From: Bacteroidales bacterium UBA5507
GTDB lineage: Bacteria; Bacteroidota; Bacteroidia; Bacteroidales; Lentimicrobiaceae
NCBI GenBank assembly: GCA_002426195.1
Contig: DIOT01000013.1
Location: 1 to 64,000, forward strand
Direction: 5' to 3'
Length of the DNA stretch: 64,000 nt
Below, in pieces: positions 36,452 to 45,250 of the stretch. Position 1 is the stretch's first letter; the number at the start of each line of letters is the position of its first letter. Position numbers and translations under genes: made by a program. A model generated the notes under the pieces. It made no database searches. It was not told where the DNA came from and saw nothing but the letters and a program-made list of their open reading frames with translations.

Positions 36452-37417
36452 TTGAAGACAAAAGAAGATATCAGAGCTATAGCATTAAGAACTATCAAAG
36501 AAGAGGCTAGTGCTATCGATAATTTGAGTGAATATCTGACTGATGATTTTGAGAAAACTGTAAATCTTATTCTACAATCTCAAGGCAGAGTTATAGTTAC
36601 AGGAATCGGTAAAAGCGCAAATATTGCTTCCAAGCTCGTGAGTACTTTAAACAGCACAGGTACACCGGCAATCTTTATGCATGCCGCCGATGCAATCCAC
36701 GGTGATCTTGGGACAATAAGGGATGGAGATATTGTAATCTGCTTGTCGAAAAGTGGCGATACACCCGAGATAAAAGTTTTGGCACCATTAATTAAAACTT
36801 TAGGCAACAAATTAATTGCTTTAGTAGGCAACACCGATTCATTCCTGGCACGAAATGCTGACTTTGTTCTTAATACAACCGTTAAACGCGAAGCTTGCCC
36901 GAATAATCTTGCCCCTACTGCAAGTACAACAGCACAATTAGTGATGGGAGATGCTCTGGCGGTGGCATTACTTGAATGTAGAGGTTTTACCAGAGAAGAT
37001 TTTGCCCGCTATCATCCTGGTGGTGCTCTTGGCAAACGCCTGTACCTTCGGGTTTCAGATATCTATAAAGGAAATGAAAAACCCGAAGTGCAAATGGATG
37101 ATGATATGAAATCGGTTATACTTGAAATCTCATCTAAACGTCTTGGCGCAACTGCTGTTCTTGACGGTGACATCTTAACGGGAATTATTACCGATGGTGA
37201 CATTAGAAGAATGCTTCATCGCGACACTCCTTTTCAGAATTTAAAAGCCAGGGATATCATGACTCATGCTCCATTAACGATTCAATCAGACATTCTCGTA
37301 GCTGACGCTTTAGATATAATGCGTAAAAATAATATTACCCAAATACTCGTTATGGATGACAAAAAGTATGCTGGTGTAGTTCATCTGCATGACATCTTAA
37401 AAGAAGGAATCATCTGA
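36452..37417 (+). CDS. kdsD: Arabinose-5-phosphate isomerase (KdsD/KpsF)
   Basis: Interconverts ribulose-5-phosphate and arabinose-5-phosphate for Kdo synthesis. It has an N-terminal SIS sugar-isomerase domain (VTGIGKSANIASKLVSTLNS, HAADAIHGDLG, LSKSGDTPEIK) and two C-terminal CBS domains (from about residue 200). No ATG is available before the conserved region. The frame extends back to a TTG at 36428, but that lies in the -7 element, so I place the start at the next TTG, 36452 (KTKEDIRAIAL), giving 321 residues. It is first of a kdsD-AhpD-lptB unit. Confidence 0.9.
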   Translation: MKTKEDIRAIALRTIKEEASAIDNLSEYLTDDFEKTVNLILQSQGRVIVTGIGKSANIASKLVSTLNSTGTPAIFMHAADAIHGDLGTIRDGDIVICLSKSGDTPEIKVLAPLIKTLGNKLIALVGNTDSFLARNADFVLNTTVKREACPNNLAPTASTTAQLVMGDALAVALLECRGFTREDFARYHPGGALGKRLYLRVSDIYKGNEKPEVQMDDDMKSVILEISSKRLGATAVLDGDILTGIITDGDIRRMLHRDTPFQNLKARDIMTHAPLTIQSDILVADALDIMRKNNITQILVMDDKKYAGVVHLHDILKEGII

Positions 37418-37438
37418 TAATTAAAATTACAAAATTGT

Positions 37439-37792
37439 ATGGGCATAAAAGCTGATGAATTCAACAGCTATCGCGACAAAATGAACAAAAGGTTGCTGGG
37501 GGCTGAAAACAATAAGATCATTAAAAGGATCTTTAGTGTAGATACCCTTAGTTATGAAGATGGTGCCTTAGACTCCAAAACAAAAGAAATGCTTGGACTT
37601 GTGGCTTCTATGGTTTTAAGGTGTGATGATTGCATAAAATACCATCTGTTAACTTGCCACCAGCTTGGAGTTAAGGAAGATGAACTCATGGAAATAATTG
37701 GCATTGCCAATCTTGTTGGCGGAACTATTGTTATTCCCCATACTCGCAGAGCTATAGAGTTTTGGGACGACTTAAATCAACAATCAGAATGA
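37439..37792 (+). CDS. AhpD-like / carboxymuconolactone decarboxylase family protein
   Basis: A 117-residue all-helical protein of the AhpD/CMD fold. The redox pair Cys62-Cys65 with the following His (MVLRCDDCIKYHL) matches the AhpD-type active site, so a peroxide-linked thiol reaction is more likely than a decarboxylase. The function in this operon is unclear. Its stop overlaps the lptB start (ATGA). Confidence 0.88.
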   Translation: MGIKADEFNSYRDKMNKRLLGAENNKIIKRIFSVDTLSYEDGALDSKTKEMLGLVASMVLRCDDCIKYHLLTCHQLGVKEDELMEIIGIANLVGGTIVIPHTRRAIEFWDDLNQQSE

Positions 37793-38514
37793 TACTCAGA
37801 ACTGAAAATCTTGTAAAAAAATATCGTCAGCGGACTGTGGTGAATAATGTCTCCGTTCAAGTACAACAGGGCGAAATTGTTGGATTGCTAGGACCAAATG
37901 GAGCTGGTAAAACCACATCATTCTACATGATAGTTGGGCTCATCAAACCGGTTTCAGGGCATGTGTTTCTTGAAGACCTTGATATAACCGACATGCCAAT
38001 GTACAAAAGAGCACAGCTAGGTATCGGGTATCTTGCTCAGGAAGCTTCAGTATTCAGACAGCTTAGTGTTGAAGATAACATCAAAGCGGTTTTAGAATTT
38101 ACCAAACTTTCAAAGTCGGAGCAAAAAGACAGACTTGAAGGCCTGATAGAAGAATTTGGTCTTAACCATGTCAGAAAAAGTAAAGGTATTCAATTATCGG
38201 GTGGTGAAAGACGTAGGACAGAAATTGCCAGAGCACTGGCAGTGAATCCCAAATTTATTCTGCTCGATGAACCTTTTGCAGGCGTTGATCCTATTGCTGT
38301 TGAAGATATTCAGAATATCGTCTCTAAGCTAAAAGACAAGAACATTGGTATTCTGATCACAGACCACAATGTACATGAAACACTAACAATAACTGACAGG
38401 GCCTATCTGCTTTTCGAAGGTTCTGTTATGAAATCGGGAACTGCTGAAGAACTTGCCAACGATGAAAAAGTAAGAGATGTCTACTTAGGCAAAAACTTTG
38501 AACTGCGAAAATAG
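37789..38514 (+). CDS. lptB: LPS export ABC transporter ATP-binding protein LptB
   Basis: ATPase of the LptBFG complex that pulls LPS from the inner membrane. It has 241 residues. Walker A is GPNGAGKT (35-42), the signature is QLSGGERRRTEIARAL and Walker B is FILLDEPFAGVDP, with the LptB-type extended GVDP. The ATG at 37789 is chosen because it overlaps the preceding stop and starts the conserved MILRTENLVKKY; a start nine codons upstream would lie inside the preceding gene. lptA, lptC and kdsC are not adjacent. Confidence 0.95.
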   Translation: MILRTENLVKKYRQRTVVNNVSVQVQQGEIVGLLGPNGAGKTTSFYMIVGLIKPVSGHVFLEDLDITDMPMYKRAQLGIGYLAQEASVFRQLSVEDNIKAVLEFTKLSKSEQKDRLEGLIEEFGLNHVRKSKGIQLSGGERRRTEIARALAVNPKFILLDEPFAGVDPIAVEDIQNIVSKLKDKNIGILITDHNVHETLTITDRAYLLFEGSVMKSGTAEELANDEKVRDVYLGKNFELRK

Positions 38515-38550
38515 TCAGCGAATTTTTATTGGTGAGTACTCCTGACTAAT

Positions 38551-39915
38551 TCAGATACTAATCATCTTTTCACACAACTGCCTGAAGTCCTCAGCCTTTC
38601 TGTCTTTCCCGATGGAGTACATAAAGTCGGCAGCTTTCATAAATTTTCGTATATCAGGATGCTGGAAGGGATCATTTTCACTAGCTTCAGTATAGTAATC
38701 CATAGCAGATTCAAGGCCTTCTTCTATTAACAGCTTCGAAATCTTTTGGGTTAACGGTAGTGTCTTGTCCTGCGATAAGGCGCCCTCTATAAGTCGTACC
38801 AATTCATGATTTGACCCCACACTCGTATTATTCAGAACAATAATAGTGCTCCCATCATCAACAAACCTGTGAAAGTTAGTTCTTGCGCCTTCCCAAATTC
38901 CGTTATGATAAACGACCTTTGCACCATTTGATTCTTTAAGTCTGAAACCATATCCATAAGGTATTTCTTTTCCGGCAGCTGTAACAGCAGGTTCAAATGC
39001 CTGGGCAAGCAAATCAGTCGACAATACAGTACCCTTATATAAAGCATTATCCCATTTCAACAGATCTTCCGTTGTGGAGCAAACTCCTTTATCCCCGACA
39101 GGACCATCATGATGACTATCGGCGATTCTTATGAAACCTCTTCTTGTTGCCCTGAAACCATCAACCTGCCTTCTGCCAACAGACGTATCAGCGGTTGAAT
39201 AAACATATGTATTTTCCATTCCAAGAGGTTTAAACAGTCGTCTTTGAAGAAATTCATTCAACGACAAGCCTGAAACTCTTTGTACTACTGTTCCAAGCAT
39301 TACATACCCGGTATTTGAATAATCATACCTAGAGCCGGGCTTAAAGAACAATGGTAGCTTATATTTTGCCATCAGATCAACCACATCCTCATTATCAGGG
39401 TCTCTGTCCTCATTCCAGTATTTATCTATCAAATACATATAGTTGGGTAGTCCTGACAAATGGTGCAATAAATGGCTAATTGTAATTCCTTTATACGGAA
39501 GTTCAGGTATGTATTTACTCAGAGAATCACTGTAATCTATGCGGCCATCTGATTTCAAAAGCATTATTGCAGCAGCCGTAAACTGTTTACTTATAGATGC
39601 AAGCTGAAAAATATCAGATTTGAGGACAGTTTCCTTTCTTATAGGATCACTATAGCCAATAGAGCGATTATATATGGCATTGCCACCCAAAGCAACAAGT
39701 ATGTTTCCGCTAAATCTCTGTTGGGTAGTGAAAATATTTACAAGAGAATCAATTTTAAGAACTATATCTGATGCCAGTATTTGAGATAACTGACTATTTT
39801 CCTCATCTGAGAGTATCTCATTCTCATTATAATTAGCACTGGAAATCTGAGGATCAAAAGGTGAAAAACCAATAATTAAAACAAAAGCAAATATTATTCG
39901 AATCAGGAGCTTCAT
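38551..39915 (-). CDS. Secreted serine hydrolase, beta-lactamase/class C PBP family
   Basis: The 454 residues start from MKLLIRII (39915), which opens a signal peptide; a longer frame adds 15 residues upstream without support. The catalytic SxxK is SISK at 107-110 (FQLASISKQFTAAA), the YxN is YSN in YDYSNTGYVML, and the third element is near VVYHNGIWEG, where class C members have (H/K)xG. This is the family of D-aminopeptidases, esterases and PBP4*-like proteins; the substrate is unknown. A -7 element lies 42 bases upstream. Confidence 0.88.
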   Translation of the reverse strand: MKLLIRIIFAFVLIIGFSPFDPQISSANYNENEILSDEENSQLSQILASDIVLKIDSLVNIFTTQQRFSGNILVALGGNAIYNRSIGYSDPIRKETVLKSDIFQLASISKQFTAAAIMLLKSDGRIDYSDSLSKYIPELPYKGITISHLLHHLSGLPNYMYLIDKYWNEDRDPDNEDVVDLMAKYKLPLFFKPGSRYDYSNTGYVMLGTVVQRVSGLSLNEFLQRRLFKPLGMENTYVYSTADTSVGRRQVDGFRATRRGFIRIADSHHDGPVGDKGVCSTTEDLLKWDNALYKGTVLSTDLLAQAFEPAVTAAGKEIPYGYGFRLKESNGAKVVYHNGIWEGARTNFHRFVDDGSTIIVLNNTSVGSNHELVRLIEGALSQDKTLPLTQKISKLLIEEGLESAMDYYTEASENDPFQHPDIRKFMKAADFMYSIGKDRKAEDFRQLCEKMISI

Positions 39916-39957
39916 GAGGTTGTTAAGTTGTCTTATGATTTTCGTAAAGTTAGTTAG

Positions 39958-39965
39958 CAAAAATA
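39958..39965 (-). promoter_or_regulatory. TATTTTTG -7 element (serine hydrolase)
   Basis: The minus strand reads TATTTTTG, 42 bases upstream of the ATG at 39915 and upstream of the alternative ATG at 39960 by nothing, so it supports the shorter protein. Confidence 0.5.
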
Positions 39966-40004
39966 AATTTTTTTCTAAACAATTGAATAATGCTGAAAAA
40001 AAAC

Positions 40005-40709
40005 TTAATGATTAAAAATTAAGGACATTACGATATAGACAATAATAGTAAAGAAAATACCAACCCACCCCAAACCTATAATTAATGCTGCAGAAATCAA
40101 CAGGAAAGCATATCTGATCTCATTACCCTTGAGTCCGAAAGTCTTGAATTTCAATGAGAACATTGGAATTTCCGAGACAAGCAGGTAGCAGGATATAAAG
40201 ACAACTATTACTTGTAAAATAGTATTAGAAAACAGCATTCCAATAGCAGAATCTTTTGAATAAGAGGCGACAATCACAAAAGAAATTATCAGGATGGCAT
40301 TTGCAGGTGTTGGCAATCCCAGAAATGATACAGTCTGTCGCGTATCAATATTAAATTTTGCGAGTCTTAAAGCAGAAAATCCCGCTATTGCCAATGAAAT
40401 ATATGGTATGGCATTGCTCAGATTCGAAGCATTGTCTCTTACACTATTCTCCATTAACATAAATAAAAACAAGGCAGGCACAAGACCAAAGGAGACAACA
40501 TCGGCAAGGGAGTCAAGCTCCTTTCCTATAATTGATTTCGCATTTAAAAGTTTGGCAACAAATCCATCAAGGAAATCCAGCACTGCTGCCAGCCCTATAA
40601 AAAGTGCAGCTTCTGTAAGACATCCTCTGAATAGTAGTATAACTGCAAAAGAACCGCTTATAAGATTAAGAACTGTAATGAAATTGGGGATATGAGACTT
40701 AAAATTCAT
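40005..40709 (-). CDS. pssA: CDP-diacylglycerol-serine O-phosphatidyltransferase
   Basis: Forms phosphatidylserine from CDP-diacylglycerol and serine. It is a 234-residue integral membrane protein with seven or eight segments. The CDP-alcohol phosphotransferase motif is DFLDGFVAKLLNAKSIIGK followed by ELDSLADVVSFG. It fits DGxxARx8Gx3Dx3D except that Lys replaces the usual Arg. The PssA-type assignment rests on ELDSLADVVSFGLVPA. It is transcribed alone, with a -7 element 19 bases before the ATG. Confidence 0.93.
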   Translation of the reverse strand: MNFKSHIPNFITVLNLISGSFAVILLFRGCLTEAALFIGLAAVLDFLDGFVAKLLNAKSIIGKELDSLADVVSFGLVPALFLFMLMENSVRDNASNLSNAIPYISLAIAGFSALRLAKFNIDTRQTVSFLGLPTPANAILIISFVIVASYSKDSAIGMLFSNTILQVIVVFISCYLLVSEIPMFSLKFKTFGLKGNEIRYAFLLISAALIIGLGWVGIFFTIIVYIVMSLIFNH

Positions 40710-40728
40710 TATGTAGTATTTACACTCC

Positions 40729-40736
40729 CAAAGATA
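40729..40736 (-). promoter_or_regulatory. TATCTTTG -7 element (pssA)
   Basis: The minus strand reads TATCTTTG followed by GGAGTG, 19 bases upstream of the pssA ATG. Confidence 0.6.
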
Positions 40737-40902
40737 GACTAGAAACGCCTTTTATTGTTGCTAAAAAGCATTTTTATTTTAACCATCAATTGTTAATAAT
40801 AACTACAATGCAAAGCCTAACGCGAAATTTACTGCATAACTTTTACACTATAAGATTGTTAATGTCTTTGAATTTTGAACCTCATAACAAAAACCGTGAA
40901 TT

Positions 40903-41652
40903 ATGGAAAGTTTTAAAACTATTGAATCACCAGGCTTTGTCTTGAAGAGAGAAACCCTATCACCATTAGCTGCAGAATATAAATTCAATGAATTGATTCT
41001 CGAGGACCTTGATCAATACCCTGGCTTTTATGATCATTTTCACATACCGGTTAATGAAGATGAAAAGAAGCCACGATCAATATTTGCCATTACAAAGGAC
41101 ATGACGTTTGTTCAGATGGATGAATTTATTAGAAACACGGCTGCTTTTAAGAAAGATTTTGGGACAAAATTCGATGCAGTTATCGGAAGACTTATGATGC
41201 AGAACAACCCGGTAACATGCATAAGAATATATATGGATGACTATACAGCCTTGCCATTACTTATAGAACGCTATAAACAACACGGGGTAGAGTTCCTTCC
41301 GAACCGGAGTATAAAACCATATAGTTCTCTTATCACAATCAGGAAGTATATGAGGCTTGAGGAAATCATTCCCAGCTTTTACCGCGATCTCGAACTGAGT
41401 GATACATACTACTTTAAGGTAAACAAATACGTTACCTGGCCAAAATTTGAAGCAATAAGTATAGCAATTCGTAATAACAATAACCACAAGGTATATGATG
41501 CTGCTCAGGCCGGTTATTATAATTACGACGGAATTATAGAACTGGTTAGAATTTATGATCCCAAAGCAACACTCGATAACCTTATTTTTCTTAAAGAAAA
41601 ATATGATATCGAAATTGAAAGGGCTCTATATCAGATTGCACAGATTTCATAA
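40903..41652 (+). CDS. Conserved-looking protein of unknown function
   Basis: The 249 residues have no signal peptide or membrane segment, so the protein is probably cytoplasmic. I do not recognise a family. The sequence is rich in aromatic and charged residues, with possible alpha/beta character: ILEDLDQYPGFYDHFHIP, CIRIYMDDYTALPLLIE and FFYRDLELSD-type stretches. The coding frame is clean with normal codon use, and it is followed six bases later by a second unknown gene in the same direction. Both may be conserved Bacteroidota hypotheticals. No catalytic motif is visible. Confidence 0.8.
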   Translation: MESFKTIESPGFVLKRETLSPLAAEYKFNELILEDLDQYPGFYDHFHIPVNEDEKKPRSIFAITKDMTFVQMDEFIRNTAAFKKDFGTKFDAVIGRLMMQNNPVTCIRIYMDDYTALPLLIERYKQHGVEFLPNRSIKPYSSLITIRKYMRLEEIIPSFYRDLELSDTYYFKVNKYVTWPKFEAISIAIRNNNNHKVYDAAQAGYYNYDGIIELVRIYDPKATLDNLIFLKEKYDIEIERALYQIAQIS

Positions 41653-41658
41653 GAATAT

Positions 41659-41910
41659 ATGACACCTTTGGAATTTTCAGGACTTCCAATAGAGAAGAAA
41701 GTCCACATTATCCTGAACGAAGGACGGGAAGTCCTCGACCGGATATTCATGTTCTACATCGTGAAGCTTTATACCTACAATGATTTATATATCGAAATAT
41801 GGTATCAGCAAATTGGCAATAAAATTGACAAAGTGCAAGTCGTAGAACTTGATGATGTACTGCACTTGTATGAAAAACAGATAAACATCAAAGACCTCTT
41901 TAAAGAATAA
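41659..41910 (+). CDS. Small protein of unknown function
   Basis: The 83 residues are predicted to be soluble. The N-terminal half is helical (LPIEKKVHIILNEGREVLDR) and the middle is aromatic-rich and beta-like (FYIVKLYTYNDLYIEIWYQ). It ends VVELDDVLHLYEKQINIKDLF. It lies six bases after the unknown gene at 40903 and 32 bases before queA, which has its own -7 element in between. The two unknown genes therefore probably form their own unit. Confidence 0.75.
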   Translation: MTPLEFSGLPIEKKVHIILNEGREVLDRIFMFYIVKLYTYNDLYIEIWYQQIGNKIDKVQVVELDDVLHLYEKQINIKDLFKE

Positions 41911-41911
41911 G

Positions 41912-41919
41912 TACTTTTG
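41912..41919 (+). promoter_or_regulatory. TACTTTTG -7 element (queA)
   Basis: TACTTTTG followed by CGG matches TAnnTTTG, 23 bases before the queA ATG. Confidence 0.6.
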
Positions 41920-41942
41920 CGGACATGTAACCAATTTTCTGC

Positions 41943-43148
41943 ATGAACGAACCATTGCTTATTCAATCGTATAACTACGAATTACCTGAGAATAAAATTG
42001 CCAAATTCCCTCTCCAAAAAAGAGATGAAACTAAATTGCTTGCCATGATTAATGGCAACCTATCTGATTCAGAGTTTGTACGACTTCCTGATCTGATAGC
42101 TGACAAAAGTCTTTTTATCTTTAATAATACAAGGGTTATTAATGCAAGATTAGTATTTCAAAAACCAGGAGGAGCACGTATTGAAATATTTTGTCTTAAT
42201 CCATACGAACAAACTTCGCAGTCCGGTAACGAAAACAAGGCCCTGTGGAAATGCTACATAGGAAATTCAAAAAGATGGAAATCCGGCTCTTTAGAACTCA
42301 GTACCACAGGCATAACATCACTTAAAGCCACACGATTATCCACACAGGATGATACATCTATCGTACTATTTGAATGGGATGACCCATCATTATCATTTGA
42401 AAAGCTTCTCGAACTTTATGGAAAAATTCCTTTGCCACCATATTTAAACAGAGAGCCCGTTGAAACCGACAGAGAAAGATATCAAACCGTATATGCCATC
42501 CACAACGGTTCGGTTGCAGCTCCAACAGCAGGACTTCATTTTACCGATTCCGTTCTTGCAAACCTTGAAAAAAAAGAATGCGTTCTTGATTACGTTACTT
42601 TACATGTGGGTGCAGGAACATTTAAACCTGTTACAACCTCTAACGCCCTGGAGCATAAGATGCATGAGGAAAAAATTATTGTACACAGAGACACAATATC
42701 AAGGCTCATATCAAAAATTGATGACCTTGTAGTTGCTGTTGGTACAACCTCCATGCGAACACTTGAAAGTCTTTACTGGTTAGGTCACCAGATTATAAGT
42801 GGCGATACATCGGAGCTACAGGCAACTGGCCTATTCAGGATTGGGCAATGGGATCCTTACGAATCAAAGGGTAACATTGCAACTATTGAAGCTTTAACAG
42901 CAATCTATGATTACATGAAGAATAACAATCTGAATGAAATATCAGGCTATACAGAGATTATGATAGTACCGGGATATAGTTTCAGAATTTGTAAAGCATT
43001 GGTCACAAACTTCCACCAGCCACAAAGTACACTACTCCTCTTAGTAGCAGCATTTATAGGGGAAAACTGGAAAAAAGCATACAGTCATGCATTAAACAAT
43101 AATTACAGATTCCTAAGCTACGGTGATAGTTGCTTATTTATACCATGA
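41943..43148 (+). CDS. queA: S-adenosylmethionine:tRNA ribosyltransferase-isomerase
   Basis: Transfers a ribosyl unit from SAM to preQ1 in tRNA to form epoxyqueuosine. The 401 residues are longer than the ~350 of E. coli QueA, as is common in this phylum. Typical motifs are YELPENKIAKFPLQKRDETK, IFNNTRVINARL, GSVAAPTAGLHFT and TLHVGAGTFKPV. The C-terminus has TNFHQPQSTLLLLVAAFIG. Its stop overlaps the mobA start (ATGA). Confidence 0.93.
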   Translation: MNEPLLIQSYNYELPENKIAKFPLQKRDETKLLAMINGNLSDSEFVRLPDLIADKSLFIFNNTRVINARLVFQKPGGARIEIFCLNPYEQTSQSGNENKALWKCYIGNSKRWKSGSLELSTTGITSLKATRLSTQDDTSIVLFEWDDPSLSFEKLLELYGKIPLPPYLNREPVETDRERYQTVYAIHNGSVAAPTAGLHFTDSVLANLEKKECVLDYVTLHVGAGTFKPVTTSNALEHKMHEEKIIVHRDTISRLISKIDDLVVAVGTTSMRTLESLYWLGHQIISGDTSELQATGLFRIGQWDPYESKGNIATIEALTAIYDYMKNNNLNEISGYTEIMIVPGYSFRICKALVTNFHQPQSTLLLLVAAFIGENWKKAYSHALNNNYRFLSYGDSCLFIP

Positions 43149-43702
43149 AAGTTACAGGAATTATTTTAGCCGGGGGCAAAAGCTCTAGAATGGGAACCGA
43201 AAAAGGTTTGATTGAGATTCATGGGAGGCCAATGACCCGGATAATTATCGACTTACTGCGGCCATTATGCAATACCATTTTTATTAGCACTTCCAACCCG
43301 CTATATTCCTCATTCGGGTACCCGTTGATCCCTGATTTACATAAGGACAAAGGGCCTATATCCGGCTTATATTCTGCCCTGTCAGCAAGTCCAAATCACA
43401 TAAACTTATTTCTTCCATGTGATGTCCCATACATGAGACAAGAAATTCTTGAACTACTGCTAATCACCGCAAATTCAAATCCTGAAAAATGCATTATACC
43501 CTATACCGACTACCCGGAACCATTAATAGCAGTTTATCCCAAATCGACACTACCTGTTCTCAATCAGTTAATTATGGATGGTGAGACCCGGATAAAGGAA
43601 ATATTCAACCACCTCCCCACCCTATTCATTTCAATGAAAGAAGCGGGTATAAATTACCATGCATTCAAAAACATTAATACACCTGACGATTTAAAAATAT
43701 AG
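43145..43702 (+). CDS. mobA: Molybdenum cofactor guanylyltransferase MobA-like
   Basis: A nucleotidyltransferase of 185 residues. The GTP-binding loop is IILAGGKSSRMGTEKG at the N-terminus and the metal-binding site is LFLPCDVPYM. The MobA family adds GMP to molybdopterin. No other molybdenum genes are in the window, but tatC follows 27 bases later, and Mo-enzymes are frequent Tat substrates. The ATG at 43145 overlaps the queA stop; a start five codons earlier is less likely. Confidence 0.88.
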   Translation: MKVTGIILAGGKSSRMGTEKGLIEIHGRPMTRIIIDLLRPLCNTIFISTSNPLYSSFGYPLIPDLHKDKGPISGLYSALSASPNHINLFLPCDVPYMRQEILELLLITANSNPEKCIIPYTDYPEPLIAVYPKSTLPVLNQLIMDGETRIKEIFNHLPTLFISMKEAGINYHAFKNINTPDDLKI

Positions 43703-43729
43703 TAGAAGATTACTTATTTTTACGCACTT

Positions 43730-44566
43730 ATGGCAGAAACAATAACAGGTAAAAAAAGAAAAAACACACAATCTACGGCTGAGATGAGTTTTTGGGACCA
43801 TGTAGGTGCGCTCAGAGGACATCTTTTCAGATCTACCATTGCAATCCTTACTTTTTCCATAGTTGCTTTTCTTAACCGGAAAATAGTGTTTGAGGGCATC
43901 ATATTGGCCCCAAAAGAGTCCGATTTCATTACCAACATTCTTCTCTGCAAATTAGGCAATTGGCTTGGTATGGATGGTATGTGCATAGGGGAATACAGCA
44001 TTGACATCATAAATATAAATGTATCAGGACAATTCACAACCCATCTTTCAATCAGCTTTTTTGTAGGACTTGTGTTGGCCTTCCCTTATGTAATATGGGA
44101 AATATGGCGTTTCATGAAACCAGCATTGTATGATAATGAGAAAAAATACTCAAAAGGGGCCGTTCTTTCAATGACACTACTTTTTGCTATTGGTATTCTC
44201 TTTGGATACTATGTGATTATACCTCTCACGCTCAACTTCTTTGGTACTTACCAGGTAAGTGAGTTAGTCGTTAACCAGATATCCCTTGCCTCTTATATCA
44301 GTACATTTATTTCAGTTATTTTATCCATCGGTATTGTTTTCGAATTGCCTGTATTTATTTTCTTCTTAGCTAAGGTCGGAATTGTAACACCCGGTTTCCT
44401 GAAGAAAAGCAGACGATACATGATAGTAATCATCCTGACTATTGCAGCTGTTATAACACCGCCCGACATATTTAGTCAGATTCTGGTAAGTCTGCCAATG
44501 ATAGCACTCTATGAATTAAGCATAGTTCTCGCCTCAAGAGTAACAAAAAGACAAGCAATATCCTGA
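43730..44566 (+). CDS. tatC: Sec-independent protein translocase TatC
   Basis: A core subunit of the Tat export pathway, 278 residues with six membrane segments. TatC hallmarks include the N-terminal EMSFWDHVGALRGHLFRS (conserved Glu/Arg region) and FPYVIWEIWRFMKPALYDNE, with conserved FxxPAL after the second periplasmic loop. Also present are FELPVFIFFLAKVGIV and VIITPPDIFSQ-like segments. No tatA is seen in the window. Confidence 0.95.
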   Translation: MAETITGKKRKNTQSTAEMSFWDHVGALRGHLFRSTIAILTFSIVAFLNRKIVFEGIILAPKESDFITNILLCKLGNWLGMDGMCIGEYSIDIININVSGQFTTHLSISFFVGLVLAFPYVIWEIWRFMKPALYDNEKKYSKGAVLSMTLLFAIGILFGYYVIIPLTLNFFGTYQVSELVVNQISLASYISTFISVILSIGIVFELPVFIFFLAKVGIVTPGFLKKSRRYMIVIILTIAAVITPPDIFSQILVSLPMIALYELSIVLASRVTKRQAIS

Positions 44567-44576
44567 TATATGTTTT

Positions 44577-44602
44577 TGTAACCTTTGATGCTTCCCGGCG
44601 TC
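44577..44602 (+). promoter_or_regulatory. ECF-sigma-type promoter (TGTAAC-16-CGTC)
   Basis: TGTAAC at 44577-44582 and CGTC at 44599-44602 are separated by exactly 16 bases, the spacing and sequence of ECF-sigma (extracytoplasmic function) promoters of the TGAAAC/CGTC kind. It lies 24 bases before the PspC-protein ATG and no TAnnTTTG element is present there. A partial hairpin (ACCTTTGA / TCAAAAGGT) overlaps it. Confidence 0.5.
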
Positions 44603-44626
44603 AAAAGGTGTATAAAACAAAAAATC

Positions 44627-45247
44627 ATGGAAAGAACTAGATTATACCGCATCGTTAACGGGAGAGTTATAGGCGGGGTAGCAGGAGGAATTGCTGAGTA
44701 TTTTAATATAGACCCAACAATTGTACGTATACTATTCGTCTTACTCACTATCTTTGGAGGAGGTGGTGTTCTTATTTACCTTGTAATGTGGATTGCTGTC
44801 CCGGAAAAATATTCAATCTATCCTCCATTCACAAATTTCAACAGGACCGAAAGTTCGGGCACTACTGATTACAAAACTTCAGGTTCAGGATCTTTTGACA
44901 ACACTTCCGGTTCAACAGGTTCAACTGGCCGGGGCGAAACATATACCGGATATACACCGGGCAGTGTGCCACCAAAAATGAAGACTGATACCCCTCCGGT
45001 GCCGAATAGCGGACTGGATGGAAGTCTTATTGCAGGAATCATACTCATTATTATGGGAGGCTTTTTCCTTGTTGAAAGATTCGTGCCCGCCATTAACTTC
45101 TCGGACTTTTGGCCACTTCTTATCATAGTGATAGGGCTCTTTCTGATATTTAAAGGATTCCCTATGATTAAAAAAGAATCAAATCCCGTTACTCCGGGTA
45201 CTCCTGATGAATCAAACGATAATAATTCGAACAACATAAACATCTAA
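44627..45247 (+). CDS. PspC-domain membrane protein
   Basis: The 206 residues start at MERTRLYRIVNGRVIGG, a typical PspC domain (about 5-60: VIGGVAGGIAEYFNIDPTIV, then ILFVLLTIFGGGGVLIYLVM). A low-complexity Ser/Gly/Thr/Pro linker (about 75-125) and two C-terminal membrane helices (LIAGIILIIMGGFFLV, FWPLLIIVIGLFLIFKG) follow. A longer frame to 44585 would place the start inside the ECF-type promoter. The gene sits three bases before a LiaF-like gene, suggesting a shared envelope-stress response. Confidence 0.88.
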   Translation: MERTRLYRIVNGRVIGGVAGGIAEYFNIDPTIVRILFVLLTIFGGGGVLIYLVMWIAVPEKYSIYPPFTNFNRTESSGTTDYKTSGSGSFDNTSGSTGSTGRGETYTGYTPGSVPPKMKTDTPPVPNSGLDGSLIAGIILIIMGGFFLVERFVPAINFSDFWPLLIIVIGLFLIFKGFPMIKKESNPVTPGTPDESNDNNSNNINI

Positions 45248-45250
45248 GTC

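Noticed and set aside
44585..44626. Earlier ATG for the PspC protein
   Set aside because: It lies inside the ECF-type promoter and precedes the conserved MERTRLYRI start.
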